A stretch of DNA of 64,000 nt from Nematostella vectensis (Eukaryota; Cnidaria; Anthozoa; Actiniaria; Edwardsiidae). Below the pieces are notes generated by a model. That model had not been told where the DNA came from. It made no database searches and saw only the letters and a list, made by a program, of their open reading frames with translations. This document shows, one piece after another, positions 23,078 through 33,866 of the stretch (its first letter is position 1; every line of letters begins with the position of its first letter). The stretch is taken from assembly GCF_932526225.1 (NCBI RefSeq), contig NC_064046.1:3162001-3226000 (forward strand). Reading direction: 5' to 3'. The position numbers and the translations under genes are program-made.

Positions 23078-25060
23078 TCAGATAGATACTTTACACCCTA
23101 GAAGGGTTGCGGCTTTGCCTGAAACAACTAAAAGTTCAAAAACTGCTGAGGTGTTTGTCTGAGGTATGCAGACCTTTACTTTACAGCTTCCGCTAAGCTG
23201 CAAGACCTTGTAACATGAATATGCAAAAATCTGGTTTGTACAAGTGGTCAAACCAACTCCCCTCCCCCCTGACAGAGAGTCAAAGGTTTCCATAGACATG
23301 AGATTACAATTAGCTCCTGATTCTATAATACAGTGGAACCTCTATATAACGGACACCCTCGGGACCGTGAAAAGTGTCCGTTATATAGAGGTGTCCGCTT
23401 AATGGAGGTCGACTTTTTTTCGATCAAATTCAAGAGTAAACACATTTTTTATTGACTTTACCTTAGAGTGCATTACTAGTAGTCTCCGTACATTTTTCGC
23501 GCAATTTTCATATTGCTTGAGACGCGATTGTCTACAGCATTTGGTGTACTGTATAACACCTGAAACAAAACAATGGCGAAGTGTACACGAAGTTACAAAT
23601 CATGAAGTCAAAAGGTAGAGACTGCGATCCCTATTTAAAAAAACTATCTACCGTAGTAGATTCTTTTGTCCTGCTAATTGTAAAGAATACAGAATGTCAT
23701 TTGCGCGAGCAAAAAGAAGAGACAGTCCCTCGTGCCCTTTGTCTTGGCCGAATTGACGAAGACGTTCACCATGCATGTAGCTTCTGCTAATGTCAGGGTC
23801 GTCTCTTTTGTCCCTACTATCTCATGCATTATGAGTCGGATGGAGCCTAATCTCGATCCATACCAACCCACGCCGCTGAACACTTCCTAAAACCTAACCA
23901 CTCCGCTTCTGACATAGAGCTCATACCTATTGAAAAAATAAGAAATAACCGCGACTCCATCCGCAAAGCAAGAGAAGCCACACTGATAGCTCGCGCTGGC
24001 ACTCTTTAACCCGGTGGCCTCAACCGGCGTGAAGAAACCGTTTAGCTTCTTAGTAATCCACACCACCCTATTTACCATCTTCCATAAGTCACTCCTTACT
24101 CAATTACTATTTTTACCTTTTGTTAGTAGTCGCGGGACTTTGAGCTATGTAAACAGGATTATGGGATAATTGACGCCTTCGAGAATAACGCTACACTCGT
24201 TCGAATTCGGTTTTTCTTTAATATCTGGCGGAGTATTTAAGATTTTGGTGGTATTTTTTGCTAACATCTAGAGTATGCCTATTGTCATCAAATGGCATAA
24301 TAAAAAAAAATTCACCCGAAATGAAGCCATTTGGGTCTACGGTATCGTTAAGAGTTCAGTTTTTCTATTCAAATCAATGCATGTTCGATTTCGCTTAGCC
24401 ATGACTAGAAATAACAAGTTAGACCTCACATGAAATTCCATTCGGCGTTGGGAATTTTGCAAACACCATTTTGACAGCTCAGATAGCACGTGGCATTATT
24501 GTTGCTATTAAATACAATGCCAAGAACCGCGTGAGGGGAGCGATCCATGAAGACAACATACGTCGTTTGTTGAAGCACGTTAGTGTCTTTCTTTGACAGA
24601 GTACAGTAATCTTAAATCCCCTCTAATATGTCTAATGAAGAGTTTCAAGTACCGTCATTCATCACTTCGAGCTCTACAAGTCTCAGCGTATTTTGCTTAC
24701 TTTTTGTAAAATAAAGTTTCTAAGCAAAGTGTATTGTTAATGGTTATGTCGTTTGGCCGGTTCCATGAAATTATTATAAGAATTCTCGAAAAAGGTAACC
24801 ACGGTGTCCGCTGAATAGAGGTAAAAAATACATAGATTGTTTAAGACAGGACCGTGAAATGTGTCCGCGTCCGCTTAATAGAGGTGTCCGCTGCTTAATG
24901 GAGGTATCATTCACTGAATTTAAGTGGCAAAAAAATCGGGACTTTGGATGGTGTCCACTGAATAGAGGGTGTCCGCTTAATAGAGGTCCGTTATATAGAG
25001 GTTCCCACTGTAGTGTCAATAATCTTATCTTCTACCAACAGTGCCATTGTGCTTGATCGT
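23078..25060 (-). pseudogene. Gypsy aspartic protease, split by a nested element
   Basis: The 3' part at 23078-23330 contains the retropepsin active-site region at 23315-23323, read as Glu-Ser-Gly where the family has Asp-Ser/Thr-Gly. The 5' part resumes at 25013 beyond the inserted element. The catalytic Asp to Glu change plus the insertion make this protease inactive. Confidence 0.75.
23331..25010. mobile_element. Nested inverted-repeat element with TA target duplication
   Basis: Begins CAGTGGAACCTCTATATAAC and ends with the near reverse complement (GTTATATAGAGGTTCCCACTG). TA flanks both sides (23329-23330 and 25011-25012). Subterminal copies of GTGTCCGCTTAATAGAGG recur at both ends. It is about 1.68 kb with no transposase recognised. 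TA duplications suggest a Tc1/mariner-pogo type (inference). A related, shorter element lies at 39969-40186. Confidence 0.82.
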
Positions 25061-25199
25061 CACCTGTGTAGAATGCATAATAGTCAGAGGCATCTTCCTC
25101 TGCATTGACATCTTCCGCGGGATCGAGTACGTTATTGACAGGTTTTTTTCCTCTGGGGTTGTTCTTTAGGATGTGATTGGGCCCACGTCCATTAAACTG

Positions 25200-25908
25200 T
25201 TTTTCTCATTGCTTAGGGGCTCTGCGGACTTGCAGCACACTTACAAATGACCGATATCGCCGCATGTTGTGCATTGATGGTCTTTACTTCAGCGACAGAC
25301 CTTTGCCAGGTGACCGAGCTTATTGCACCGATTGCAGCGGCCAGTAAACTTCTCGGGTTGGGGGACTGTAGGTGTATGGGTTCTGTTTACACCTGCTGTA
25401 TCTGGTACAAGAATAAGCGCTCCCCTATCATTGTAAGTCGTGACAATGTCAACGAGTTTGTTACGGGTAAGGTCCTCTTCTCTATAGAGCTTGGCCTTTA
25501 GGACCTTATCCTGGATATGTAACAGGACCCGATCACTGATTTGATTATCCTTTTCTTCATTATATTCGGCTAGGCTTTTAACCTAGTAATGTAGTTGTTA
25601 ATTCGCTCACCCGCCTTTTTAAACTTAAGACGTTTTTCTTAAGTTTATGTTAGGTGAGGACTTCCATCGCTATTTTGTAGTCCTTATCATCGCCCTTATT
25701 AGCATCTTGGATAGCTTTACAAAATCCCCGTATCCCGTCTACAGCAAGTTGTAGAAGTAACGCTCGCTGTTGTTTGTCATTGGAAACTCCTGACGCTGCA
25801 CAGTTCAAATTGCTTGGTCCACACGTCCCATCGTTGCTGGAGTGTGGCAGGATCGCCAACTGTGTCGAATTCCTTCGGTGCAGGAAGTCCAGCAAGACAA
25901 GCGGCCAT
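25200..25908 (-). pseudogene. Gypsy gag with zinc knuckles
   Basis: Starts at the ATG at 25908 (MAACLAGLPAPKEFDTVGDP), 58 bp inside the 5' LTR, and soon loses frame near 25780. Distally it has a CCHC zinc knuckle, CNRCNKLGHLAKVC, at about 25290-25340, and a second partial one (CTTCGDIGHL) interrupted by a stop. Zinc knuckles bind genomic RNA in functional elements. Confidence 0.82.
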
Positions 25909-25966
25909 CTTTTAAATTTGTGCTGAAGTGATGATAGTCCTTCCTTTTTTATCCTCTTCGCAAAAA

Positions 25967-26121
25967 TGTGATGTTGTAGGTCAAGGAATGATCAATCAAG
26001 ACAACACACACACACTTAAATCATCTCTGTCCAAGATGGCGGTTTTACTCAAGCAGATCCTATTCCATAATGCACCGCAACACTATAACAAGCACAACGT
26101 CATATCCGGTAGTACACTACA
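25967..26121 (-). repeat. 5' LTR of the Gypsy element
   Basis: Starts (element sense) TGTAGTGTAC at 26121 and ends CATCACA at 25967. It is 155 bp against 141 bp for the other LTR; the main difference is an extra ~20 bp (ATTGATCATTCC region) near its 3' end. The LTRs carry many point differences, so the insertion is not young. Confidence 0.87.
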
Positions 26122-26126
26122 GAAGT

Positions 26127-28640
26127 AAATTGTATGAGTCTAAAGCAGTCAGCACATAATTCTTATCTTGAGCATCACGTGTCTCGGGTCTCTTCTCTTG
26201 GGTCGCATATGTATTAACATGAGTAAATACAGCGACATCAATCCAAGCTGAGATAATTTTCCCCAATAACTTTGTAGAAATTGAGGCTATGGTTAAATAT
26301 GCAGTTATTAATTCGCGAATGGGGCCTTTAATTCCAGAAATAACATGGATCTGAGAGCTGGAATCTTAAAATTCAAGATGGAGGCTATGATACAGTTTTA
26401 AATTATGCAGAAAGTATTCTGATACCTAGGTATTGCGATGACGTAGAACATGAGTACGCTAAAAAAAAAGAGATACACAGGGGCGCATGGGCTTCCTGGG
26501 CATTGCGCAATAATGCACGTTGTTAGGAACGAAAAAAAAAACAGTTGCATTTTATAACTGGGCTACCACAGGTATCCCAGTACCTATCTATGTAAGCTGT
26601 GTTCCATGGTCAGGCATGAGTTGCATGGCGACTGCCTGAGGCACCTTCTATGCCTTCCAATCAATCATACTTTCCATCCAATGTATTATATCACAGGTTC
26701 TCCACCCCTTTACATAGCCCTGGCGTTAGTTAGTGACGCATATTTTTTTTGCGGAGGGTCAGTGTCAATGGAAGGAGTATGAACATGCGTTCATAGTCCT
26801 CCCTCGAACCTTCGTACTTCCACTGGTACTTACCTCAGAAATGCTCATGTGCTCCCAGTGAGAAGGACATCAAAAGATTTATTGATTAAATTCAGCCTCA
26901 GCTATCCTATCTCTCACAATGACACACATTCATAACATAAAATCCCAAAGGCTGTGATGGGGCGTCGGCACCATACAAATAAATCGCTACTCTTTAAGAT
27001 ACAACGGCGTAGCGAGAATTTTTAACAGGAGGGGGCCCAAAAAGCCGTTTCTCATTGTATCAAGATTGTATCAAGAGATTAAGTTGTTAATAGTATTTTC
27101 ACCATGTTTTCGGAACAGCCATGTAAGTACAGTACTTGTTTAGGGTTAAAAATTCCTTCAACCACACCCCATTTGCTATCTCTTAAAGGTAAGAATTTTT
27201 GTTAACCACACCCAATATGCTATTCCTTCGAGTTGAAATCGGTGCCGGCAATCACCCCGTCTGACATGACGGAAAAAAACATGACGTGGCACTTTAAAAA
27301 AGCCCATTTCACATCGAATAAGTCAGAGAATTTCTCTGAATTTCTCTTAGAAACTTATAGCAAACAAAATATCAAGTGCGACTTCTTGTAAAGTGTCATT
27401 GAAATTTGAGCTTTTCTTCCCTGAGCTGATACACAGGGCAATGATGATCAAGGAAAAATTAAGAAGCCAAAATCTGGTTATGTGCACTTCGGCCTCACGT
27501 TATTTGTGTATTAAAAATCAGTCCGTAATACAAGGAACCTATAGCCACTGAAGAAATTGTGTCTTCTCTCTCTATCTGGAATTGCGCGTTTTCCAGGTTT
27601 TTCCGTCATGTCCCCCCGTCTGGTTTTGGAGCCCCCACCCCTCCCCCCAACAAAACACAAAAAGAAACACAACTTCCCAGGAGTAAGAACGTAAAGTAAA
27701 ACCGACAATTTGCAAGGTTTTTATTTGTGTTTATTGGCATGGCAACCACTTCCTGCCTGTTTCAAGGGATCAGCAGACTTTTAATTTTTTTTCATTTTCC
27801 ATTTTTGTTTTGTCTAGTTACGGGGTTGTTCCCTCAGATACAATTTGCAATATATGATCAGTGCTCAACAACGCGTGGTCAAATAATCTCTGAAAACGTT
27901 TTTTTTTCTCGGAATCTTAATCAACTTATTCATTTTGAGAGCCATATAAATGCAATCTTACGTCCTGATTTCAACTTGAAGACCGCACAAAATACTTTTT
28001 TGAATGAACATCTTTTGTTTCAGCAGTTGTTCCTCTAGTTTCATTCAAACTGCGTCGTATAGCAGTATATATACAGTTCTAACAGTCTGCAAGATTTTAT
28101 TTTTAGAATTGTTTTTCGACTGGTCGTGAAACTCATCTTCGGATTCCAGTGTCTTCCATAGGCAGGATTTCTGGCCACCGTCAAGTCTTGTATTTGCTCA
28201 GCTATTTTGCATCTGACAGAATTCGCTTTTGCATCGTTATATTACCTTATTCTGCTTAATTTTCGCGCGTACTTAAATTCGCGATTTCAAAATATTTAAG
28301 ACTCGCGAAAAATAAAGACCGCGAACTTTAACTTCGCGAAATTTAATGGATATGGAAAAATCGACGGCATAAATTGAGATCTCCTAATAAGGACATGTAA
28401 CAAATATGGCAATCAGCAGCCGCTAAGGGGCAGCTTGTTTTTTTTTTTCAATATATCTTTCCTATTTTTATTCTTTTGTATCAATTGTTTAGCGTCATAT
28501 AGCACGTAGACAGCATCATTAATGTGCGACTTATGTCTAAGACAAAATGTCTCACTACAAGTGGCTATAAATTCCTAGTCGTCACTCGGCTTTTTCCGTC
28601 TGTTGATGGCTGCGTTGTTTTGTAAACTCGACTAAGCATT
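26127..28640. other. Intergenic, mostly unannotated
   Basis: No gene recognised. A fragment of the AACAGGAGGGGGCCCAAAA repeat family lies at about 27005-27060. A TTCGCGA-rich, partly palindromic repeat at 28255-28345 (GCGAAAAATAAAGACCGCGA) resembles sequences at 36040-36120 and 36340-36365 in the HERPUD gene. Confidence 0.45.
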
Positions 28641-28670
28641 ACATATCTGGCGATGAATGAGTGAACTTCT

Positions 28671-28815
28671 CCTTGCCAGGCTCCTACACAGGGGGGGGGG
28701 GGGGGGGGGGGAGGTGCGCAGGGTGCGCGCGCATCCTCCCTTGGCGGCCAAATTTCTTATTAAGGAATCTTCAAATTCTATGCTTTTTCCATATGATACC
28801 TATGACTTAGTCAAT
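28671..28815 (+). repeat. G-rich interspersed repeat, second family, copy 2
   Basis: Matches the reverse complement of 8640-8800. It includes a run of more than 20 G at about 28690-28711. Confidence 0.65.
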
Positions 28816-28888
28816 CTTGGATACGCGTCTGACGCCTACAGTCGCCACCTAATTTCAATGACCGCACCTCAAAGAAACAAGTCGTCTT

Positions 28889-29605
28889 TCATTCGCAACA
28901 CATCACGGTATAATTATTACCGTCATTGTTATCCCAGTATTCTTGCCCATTCCTCTTAAAGCAAACTGCAAATTCAACCGTACCTCCGACATAAAAATCT
29001 TTCGGCAGTACCAACTTAAATACGAACTTGTCAAATTCCCCTCCATTTGTTTGCATAAAATGATCTGCCATGCAGTCTTGAAAATTGACCCAGTGGTCGA
29101 TAGAATATCGCGCGAAGACTTCTTTTTCGTACGAAATATTTCGCACCCTGATAAGGCCAATTAGCGATACGTTCAAGCTCCCGCCCATATATGCATTTTC
29201 CAAGCAAACCATCTGCGTTAGCATTCGTTCTAGGAAATCTGGCCTTGAGGCTGGTTGTGGGAAGCAACACTTTAAATACATCTTGCGTAATCCATTTACC
29301 CCAGAATACCTGCCAGGGATGATGTTATTATTTTCGTCTGTAACTTCATAAATTTTCCTACGATGATTTCCACTGCGAGTTAAAGCGCTGTTTACATCTT
29401 CGAAGCTCGAAGTCGGTGTGATTTGTTTTACTGACACGAGCTGTTTTCCGAGAACGTCAGCGAATGTCACGCTCTTGTTGTAGGTTTGTGTCGCATTTTG
29501 AACACTTCGGAAATCGAAAGTAACGATTTCTTCGCCAGAAGTTTTTCGTTTAAGGCAACCCATTGGCTCGGCCATGTTTGACCATAAATTGACGCAAGCC
29601 GCCAT
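28889..29605 (-). CDS. Protein phosphatase 1 glycogen-targeting regulatory subunit (PPP1R3 family)
   Basis: Intronless frame of 238 aa starting at the ATG at 29605. It targets the PP1 catalytic subunit to glycogen, promoting dephosphorylation of glycogen synthase and phosphorylase. An RVxF-type PP1-docking motif, KSVTFAD (residues 44-50), is followed by a CBM21 carbohydrate-binding domain in the C-terminal half. Hallmarks are HWVNFQD, the Phe-rich VFKLVLP strand, EFAVCFKRNGQEYWDNNDG (Trp 224, Asn 226-227) and NNYTV near the end. The length matches the short vertebrate members (3B, 3C, 3D), which are also mostly single-exon. Which paralogue it corresponds to cannot be said from sequence alone. 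An in-frame ATG at 29575 could be an alternative start. An NRF1-like palindrome GCATGCGC lies about 25 bp upstream (near 29631). Confidence 0.93.
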   Translation of the reverse strand: MAACVNLWSNMAEPMGCLKRKTSGEEIVTFDFRSVQNATQTYNKSVTFADVLGKQLVSVKQITPTSSFEDVNSALTRSGNHRRKIYEVTDENNNIIPGRYSGVNGLRKMYLKCCFPQPASRPDFLERMLTQMVCLENAYMGGSLNVSLIGLIRVRNISYEKEVFARYSIDHWVNFQDCMADHFMQTNGGEFDKFVFKLVLPKDFYVGGTVEFAVCFKRNGQEYWDNNDGNNYTVMCCE

Positions 29606-29650
29606 AACAGCGCAAGCGATGTGAGACTAACGCATGCGCAAAATAAGAAA

Positions 29651-30090
29651 GGGTCAAACAGCGATCAAGAATACCTGCACGTAATATTTAAAAAATTATA
29701 ATTTATTTCTCCTTTTCTAGTATAAACGCGAAAAATTAAGTCTTGCTGCACTTAAGTTGGTAATAGGAAATATTTCTACCTCAATTTCCCTTAAAGAGAT
29801 CTTTAGTGTATGCTTTAAATTAATTATAAGTAAAAGTTTTTTTTAAAAAATATGTGGCGAACTGAATAACCCGCAGAAGAGCATTCAAAAATGATAATAG
29901 TGTGCTCTCGAAAGAAGCCAATCGGATGTCTTTTCGTCTAGACTTCACGTGAGTGACATCAGATCACTTTCGAAAACTCGAGGTCGCGTGAACAAAATAT
30001 ACTACAGTTGACAATTAGGCGTATAAGGAATATTCACGACTTTCAGCGAATACAAACTCGTGAATTAAATTGAGAAAAGCTTGCTTAACA
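29651..30090. repeat. Duplicated block A, first copy (with following block B)
   Basis: GGGTCAAACAGCGATCAAGA through AATACCTGCACGTAATATTT to GATCACTTTCGAAAACTCG is repeated almost exactly at 30452-30782. The first copy then has about 75 extra bp (29985-30070) before the shared AAGCTTGCTTAACAGCGGCG. Confidence 0.88.
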
Positions 30091-30200
30091 GCGGCGTAGC
30101 CAGGATTTTTAACAGGAGGGGGAGCAAAAGGGACTTTCAAGGCATTTTCTCCTGTATTTTAGATGTCTCATACATTAACTGTATTTTTGGCGGCTAGGGG
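30075..30200. repeat. Interspersed repeat B, copy 1
   Basis: GGCGTAGCCAGGATTTTTAA followed by CAGGAGGGGGAGCAAAAGGG. It recurs at 30800-30920 and, diverged, at 27005-27060. Probably a small transposable element of unknown class. Confidence 0.7.
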
Positions 30201-30233
30201 GGCCCTAGGTTACCCCCCTGGCAAGGCCCCTGC

Positions 30234-30400
30234 TTAAACGGCATATATACGACCTATATTTCTTTAAAAGTATATATGTCTCCTTTGGCTTAGGAAAGCC
30301 GAGTATCTGTCTCCTTGTATCAAGGTTTTACGAGGTTTTGGGTGGTTCTTTTATGGTATTGGGGGTAGTGGGGGATCGTACACGCTGAGCTTTAGATTAA
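30234..30400. repeat. Repeat C, copy 1
   Basis: TTAAACGGCATATATACGAC to GGGGATCGTACACGCTGAGC recurs at 31879-32020. The second copy lacks about 18 bp after CTTTAAAAGT. Confidence 0.85.
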
Positions 30401-30451
30401 GGGTAAAGGTAATCGTGCTCTCGAAAGAAGCCAATCGGATGTCAACAAACA

Positions 30452-30920
30452 GGGGGTCAAACAGCGATCAAGAATACCTGCACGTAATATTTAAAAAAAT
30501 ATAATTTATTTCTCCTTTTCTAGTATAAACGCGAAAAATTAAGTCTTGCTGCATTTAAGTTGGTAATAGGAAATATTTCTACCTCAATTTCCCTTAAAGA
30601 GATCTTTAGTGTATGCTTTAAATGAAATATAAGTAAAAGTTTTTTTTTAAATATGTGGCGAACTGAATAACCCGCAGAAGGGCATTCAAAAATGATAATA
30701 GTGTGCACTCGAAAGAAGCCAATCGGATGTCTTTTCGTCTAGACTTCACGTGAGTGACATCAGATCACTTTCGAAAACTCGCTTTCGAAAAAAGCTTGCT
30801 TAACAGCGGCGTAGCCAGGATTTTTAACAGGAGGGGGCCCAAAAGGGACTTTCAAAGAATTTTCTCCTGTATTTAAGATAATGTCTCATACATTTACTGT
30901 ATTTTTGGCTGCTAGAGGGG
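30452..30920. repeat. Duplicated blocks A and B, second copies
   Basis: Near-identical to 29651-30185 apart from small indels and a missing internal segment. This shows a local segmental duplication in direct orientation. Confidence 0.88.
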
Positions 30921-32950
30921 GTGGGGGGGGGGCAGGCTAAGCTTTGTAGAAAGTCATAAGGACCTGATATTTGCCAAGTTGGCCACCACAAGTGTGCTGA
31001 CTATTATGATGACGTTACCCAGTGATGTCATAATGTGACGTCATAGATACAGATAAAAGCAAATATTTCAAGTAAAATTGCTCGAAAACAAATATGAAAT
31101 AGGTTTTATGAATCTTGAGGGATGGGCGCATTAAGCCAAGCATGCGTTTAGAAATGATTGAGTAATTGTTTTTTTATGATTTTTCAAAGGTCATGAAATC
31201 CAGATTATTTGATATAATTTTGGTTTCTGTTAGATTAACGCTAAATCCATGCTTTGGCTATATGAAGGAGAATTTAATAGAAAGGAATACATAAAAAATA
31301 TTGTGATTTGAAATAACTTGGCGACAAAAAAAGTTTTTTTTTAGAAAACGCAGAACCGGAAGTGAAACAACGCCCGCGTGTGCTTATTCGGCCTGCTCAG
31401 ACACACTGATTTCTCACATGATGAAATTTAAATAAAGTTTAAAAACAAATTTCAATAGTGTTTCGTGGTACATATACTTCAAAGGAACGACGTCCATCAT
31501 GTCATGATTAAAATTGAAAAAGTATTTTAAAATTCTGATACAGCGTGCTCTACTTTGAAATAAAATTTTCAGTGCGTGCGCAAGCGTTCGGTGTTTGCAG
31601 CGCGCGCAGGTAGTGAAAATTCAAAACTTTGGCTTAAAAAAAGGTTGGCTTGACTAAATTTTTGCTGAATCTTCGTTTTTACAAAATATTGGAAATATCG
31701 TCACCCGAAAAGGCTGAGATCAACTTGAAGTCAATTTTTGGGAACTTGAAACGCATATTTTTATTTCTTTTACTTCAGGAATTGCTTGGAATGACGAATT
31801 CCGTGTTATGTATATGCGCGCGCTCAACGCCACCAGCGTAGCAACGTCGTTGCTGAGCAACCTTAATGTCAGTACACCCTTAAACGGCATATATACGACC
31901 TATATTTCTTTAAAAGTGGCTTAGGAAAGCCGAGTATCTGTCTTCTGTATCAAGGTTTTACGAGGTTTTGGGTGGTTCTTTTATGGTATTTGGGGTAGTC
32001 GGGGATCGTACACGCTGAGCAAGGGTTGGCCGTCTTCTTCTTTATTGCACCGCTATATTGTTTACAAATGGTAGAGCTAGCAATGGCTAGCGGGAGGCTG
32101 ACTGGAAGAAGGCAAGTACTTTGGATAAGCAGTGAAGGAATATCTCTATCCCCGGAAAGCTGACGAAGCCAACTTTAGGGAGTCCTGACTAAACCAACCT
32201 AGAGCACTGCCGTGTAGTGTCCTCGCAACAGTTACAGTACAATCCTAAAGCTAGTTACTATGCTGCTACTAATCTTATTAATAAACTGGTCAAACTGGTT
32301 TTAAGGATGATTTAAGAATAGAAGATCGGGTGTTGACTTTGGGAAGAAAATCAACTATGAAATAATATATGACTAAGAATAAATTCCTTCGATAGAAATA
32401 GCAAGCGCAAGATAAGAGTTTGACTATAGCAATATGCAAAATTAAGTAATGTAACAGCGGTAAGATTAAGGATAAAGGTAAACGTTAAACTGTTATTTGA
32501 GTAAACCTGTTTTGCTAAACACTAACACGCATGCTTAGTCAAACAAGTAAGAGATCCACCTAAAGTAAATAAGTGAAATATCGAATGGAAAGTGAAAGTA
32601 AATATCTAACTGACGTGTCGGAGACGACTTTTGCATAGATTAACAATTCCTTCATAACAAAGCGGTCACGGGTCAACGTTCAAAGCGTTCTTGTTCCCAG
32701 AGCAGTTACTAACTCATCCATTCATGTGACTCGAACAAACATGAGATAGCGGAGGAGGCCCTGGGAATGAGGAGAATGGGTTCAAAGATGAACGCATAAA
32801 TAAAAGTCTGACTCTCTGATACACTCTTTTTATTTATAAGAACGTTTAAAATTTTCGGTTGAGCCTGGACCGCTCTTAATTTTTTTAGCACTATTTTATT
32901 TTTCCATATGATACCTATGACTGTGAATGACAGTGCATTCCCCCCTCGGC
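30921..32950. other. Intergenic, no gene recognised
   Basis: Contains repeat C copy 2 (31879-32020) and a tail fragment of the second G-rich family (about 32900-32930). Two TGACGTCA-like words lie near 31010-31050. No supported coding exon was seen. Confidence 0.45.
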
Positions 32951-32956
32951 CAATCC

Positions 32957-33124
32957 TAGCCTCGTCCCCAGGCTACTCCCTTGCTGTCAGCTCCATGATG
33001 CTTTGCGCGCAGACTCACACTTTCCAATATGGCGGACGCTTTATGCTGACGGCCCAGACGGGCCAGTGACGTCATAGCCACGTAGAGCGTGATAGGCCCG
33101 CCGAGAAGCAGAGGGACGAGGCTA
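32957..33124. mobile_element. MITE with 9-bp target duplication
   Basis: Element begins TAGCCTCGTCCC and ends GGGACGAGGCTA. It is flanked by perfect 9-bp direct repeats GGCCAATCC at 32948-32956 and 33125-33133. It is 168 bp with no coding capacity. The 9-bp duplication is typical of Mutator-like elements. Confidence 0.88.
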
Positions 33125-33796
33125 GGCCAATCCTGGGAACGCGCCTGCGGTATCGGTGCGTTAGCTAAAGCTTGTGCGACGGATACAGGATTTTTAGGGA
33201 GTGGGCTTTGGCATAAGATGGCGGGGGAGTGGGGATGAGGGATGCAAACCGAAACATATTATCTCATAGTGGGATGGTAACCCAACACAACTCTCTCTTA
33301 TAGATCCGCCACTGTGAAATTAGTCAATATACAATCAAGCACAGAAAAAATGCGAAATGGGTTTGTAATCATCAAATCGTATCCACTAGTGCATCGGGAT
33401 AGTAGCTCGGATAACACAACGGAACTTGACCGGTTTTTTAAACACGAGTGCGTCGCAAACAAGGAACATTTATGCCAAATTATTCGGATATTCGTGTTTT
33501 ATTATCAGAAGTTTGCCTTATAATCCCTGTTGCGCAAGAGTTCGCCCAAAAACCATTCAGTTGATGGAGTGAGAGAAGCGAAAGTTCGAAAGAATTTTTC
33601 TCAAAACATTTAGAACACTGGCCACTCGATTCGCAGGCTGCAGTCGATCCCTTTTACTACTGGTTATCTGGTCATTTCCTGAGAGCAGACCTTTTGGAGT
33701 GCCCGCAAAGTACGCTGGATCCACGAGGATGTTCTTGAGAGCTGTCCTCTCTATTTTCTGACGTTATTATGAGCGCGCATTGCCTGTCGGGACTAA

Positions 33797-33815
33797 CCAA
33801 CCAGCAATCGCCACG
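33797..33815 (+). promoter_or_regulatory. ER stress response element-like site upstream of HERPUD
   Basis: CCAAC, nine bases, then CCACG, which matches the ERSE consensus CCAAT-N9-CCACG except for the last base of the CCAAT half. It lies 51 bp upstream of the start codon and is followed by an E-box in TCACGTGA (33821-33828). Vertebrate HERPUD1 is a well-known target of ATF6 through such elements. Confidence 0.55.
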
Positions 33816-33866
33816 GCGAGTCACGTGATTAGAGTGTTATTTCATTGCATCACAACACACACCAAC

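Larger units (their letters stand above)
19076..26121 (-). mobile_element. Full-length degenerate Ty3/Gypsy LTR retrotransposon
   Basis: Flanked by 5-bp target duplications GAAGT at 19071-19075 and 26122-26126. LTRs lie at 19076-19216 (3') and 25967-26121 (5'). Minus-strand order is gag, protease, reverse transcriptase, RNase H, integrase, which is the Ty3/Gypsy order. The coding frames are broken by stops, frameshifts, a nested element (23331-25010) and a tandem amplification (21687-22857), so this copy cannot be autonomous. No tRNA-complementary TGG... primer site is visible directly after the 5' LTR (the next bases are TTTTTGCGAAG on the minus strand). Confidence 0.93.

Noticed and set aside
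21570..23162. Many overlapping ORFs of 87-94 codons on both strands
   Set aside because: They are products of the 107-bp tandem array, whose unit length rotates the frame. Only the minus-strand RT segment reflects a real ancestral protein.
23581..23790. 69-codon ORF inside the nested TA element as a possible transposase fragment
   Set aside because: No DDE/D motif, helix-turn-helix or similarity to known transposases could be seen. The element looks non-autonomous.
27511..28038. Open frames on both strands in the 27.5-28.0 kb region
   Set aside because: Hydrophobic or low-complexity translations typical of AT-rich non-coding sequence, with no splice framing or signals.
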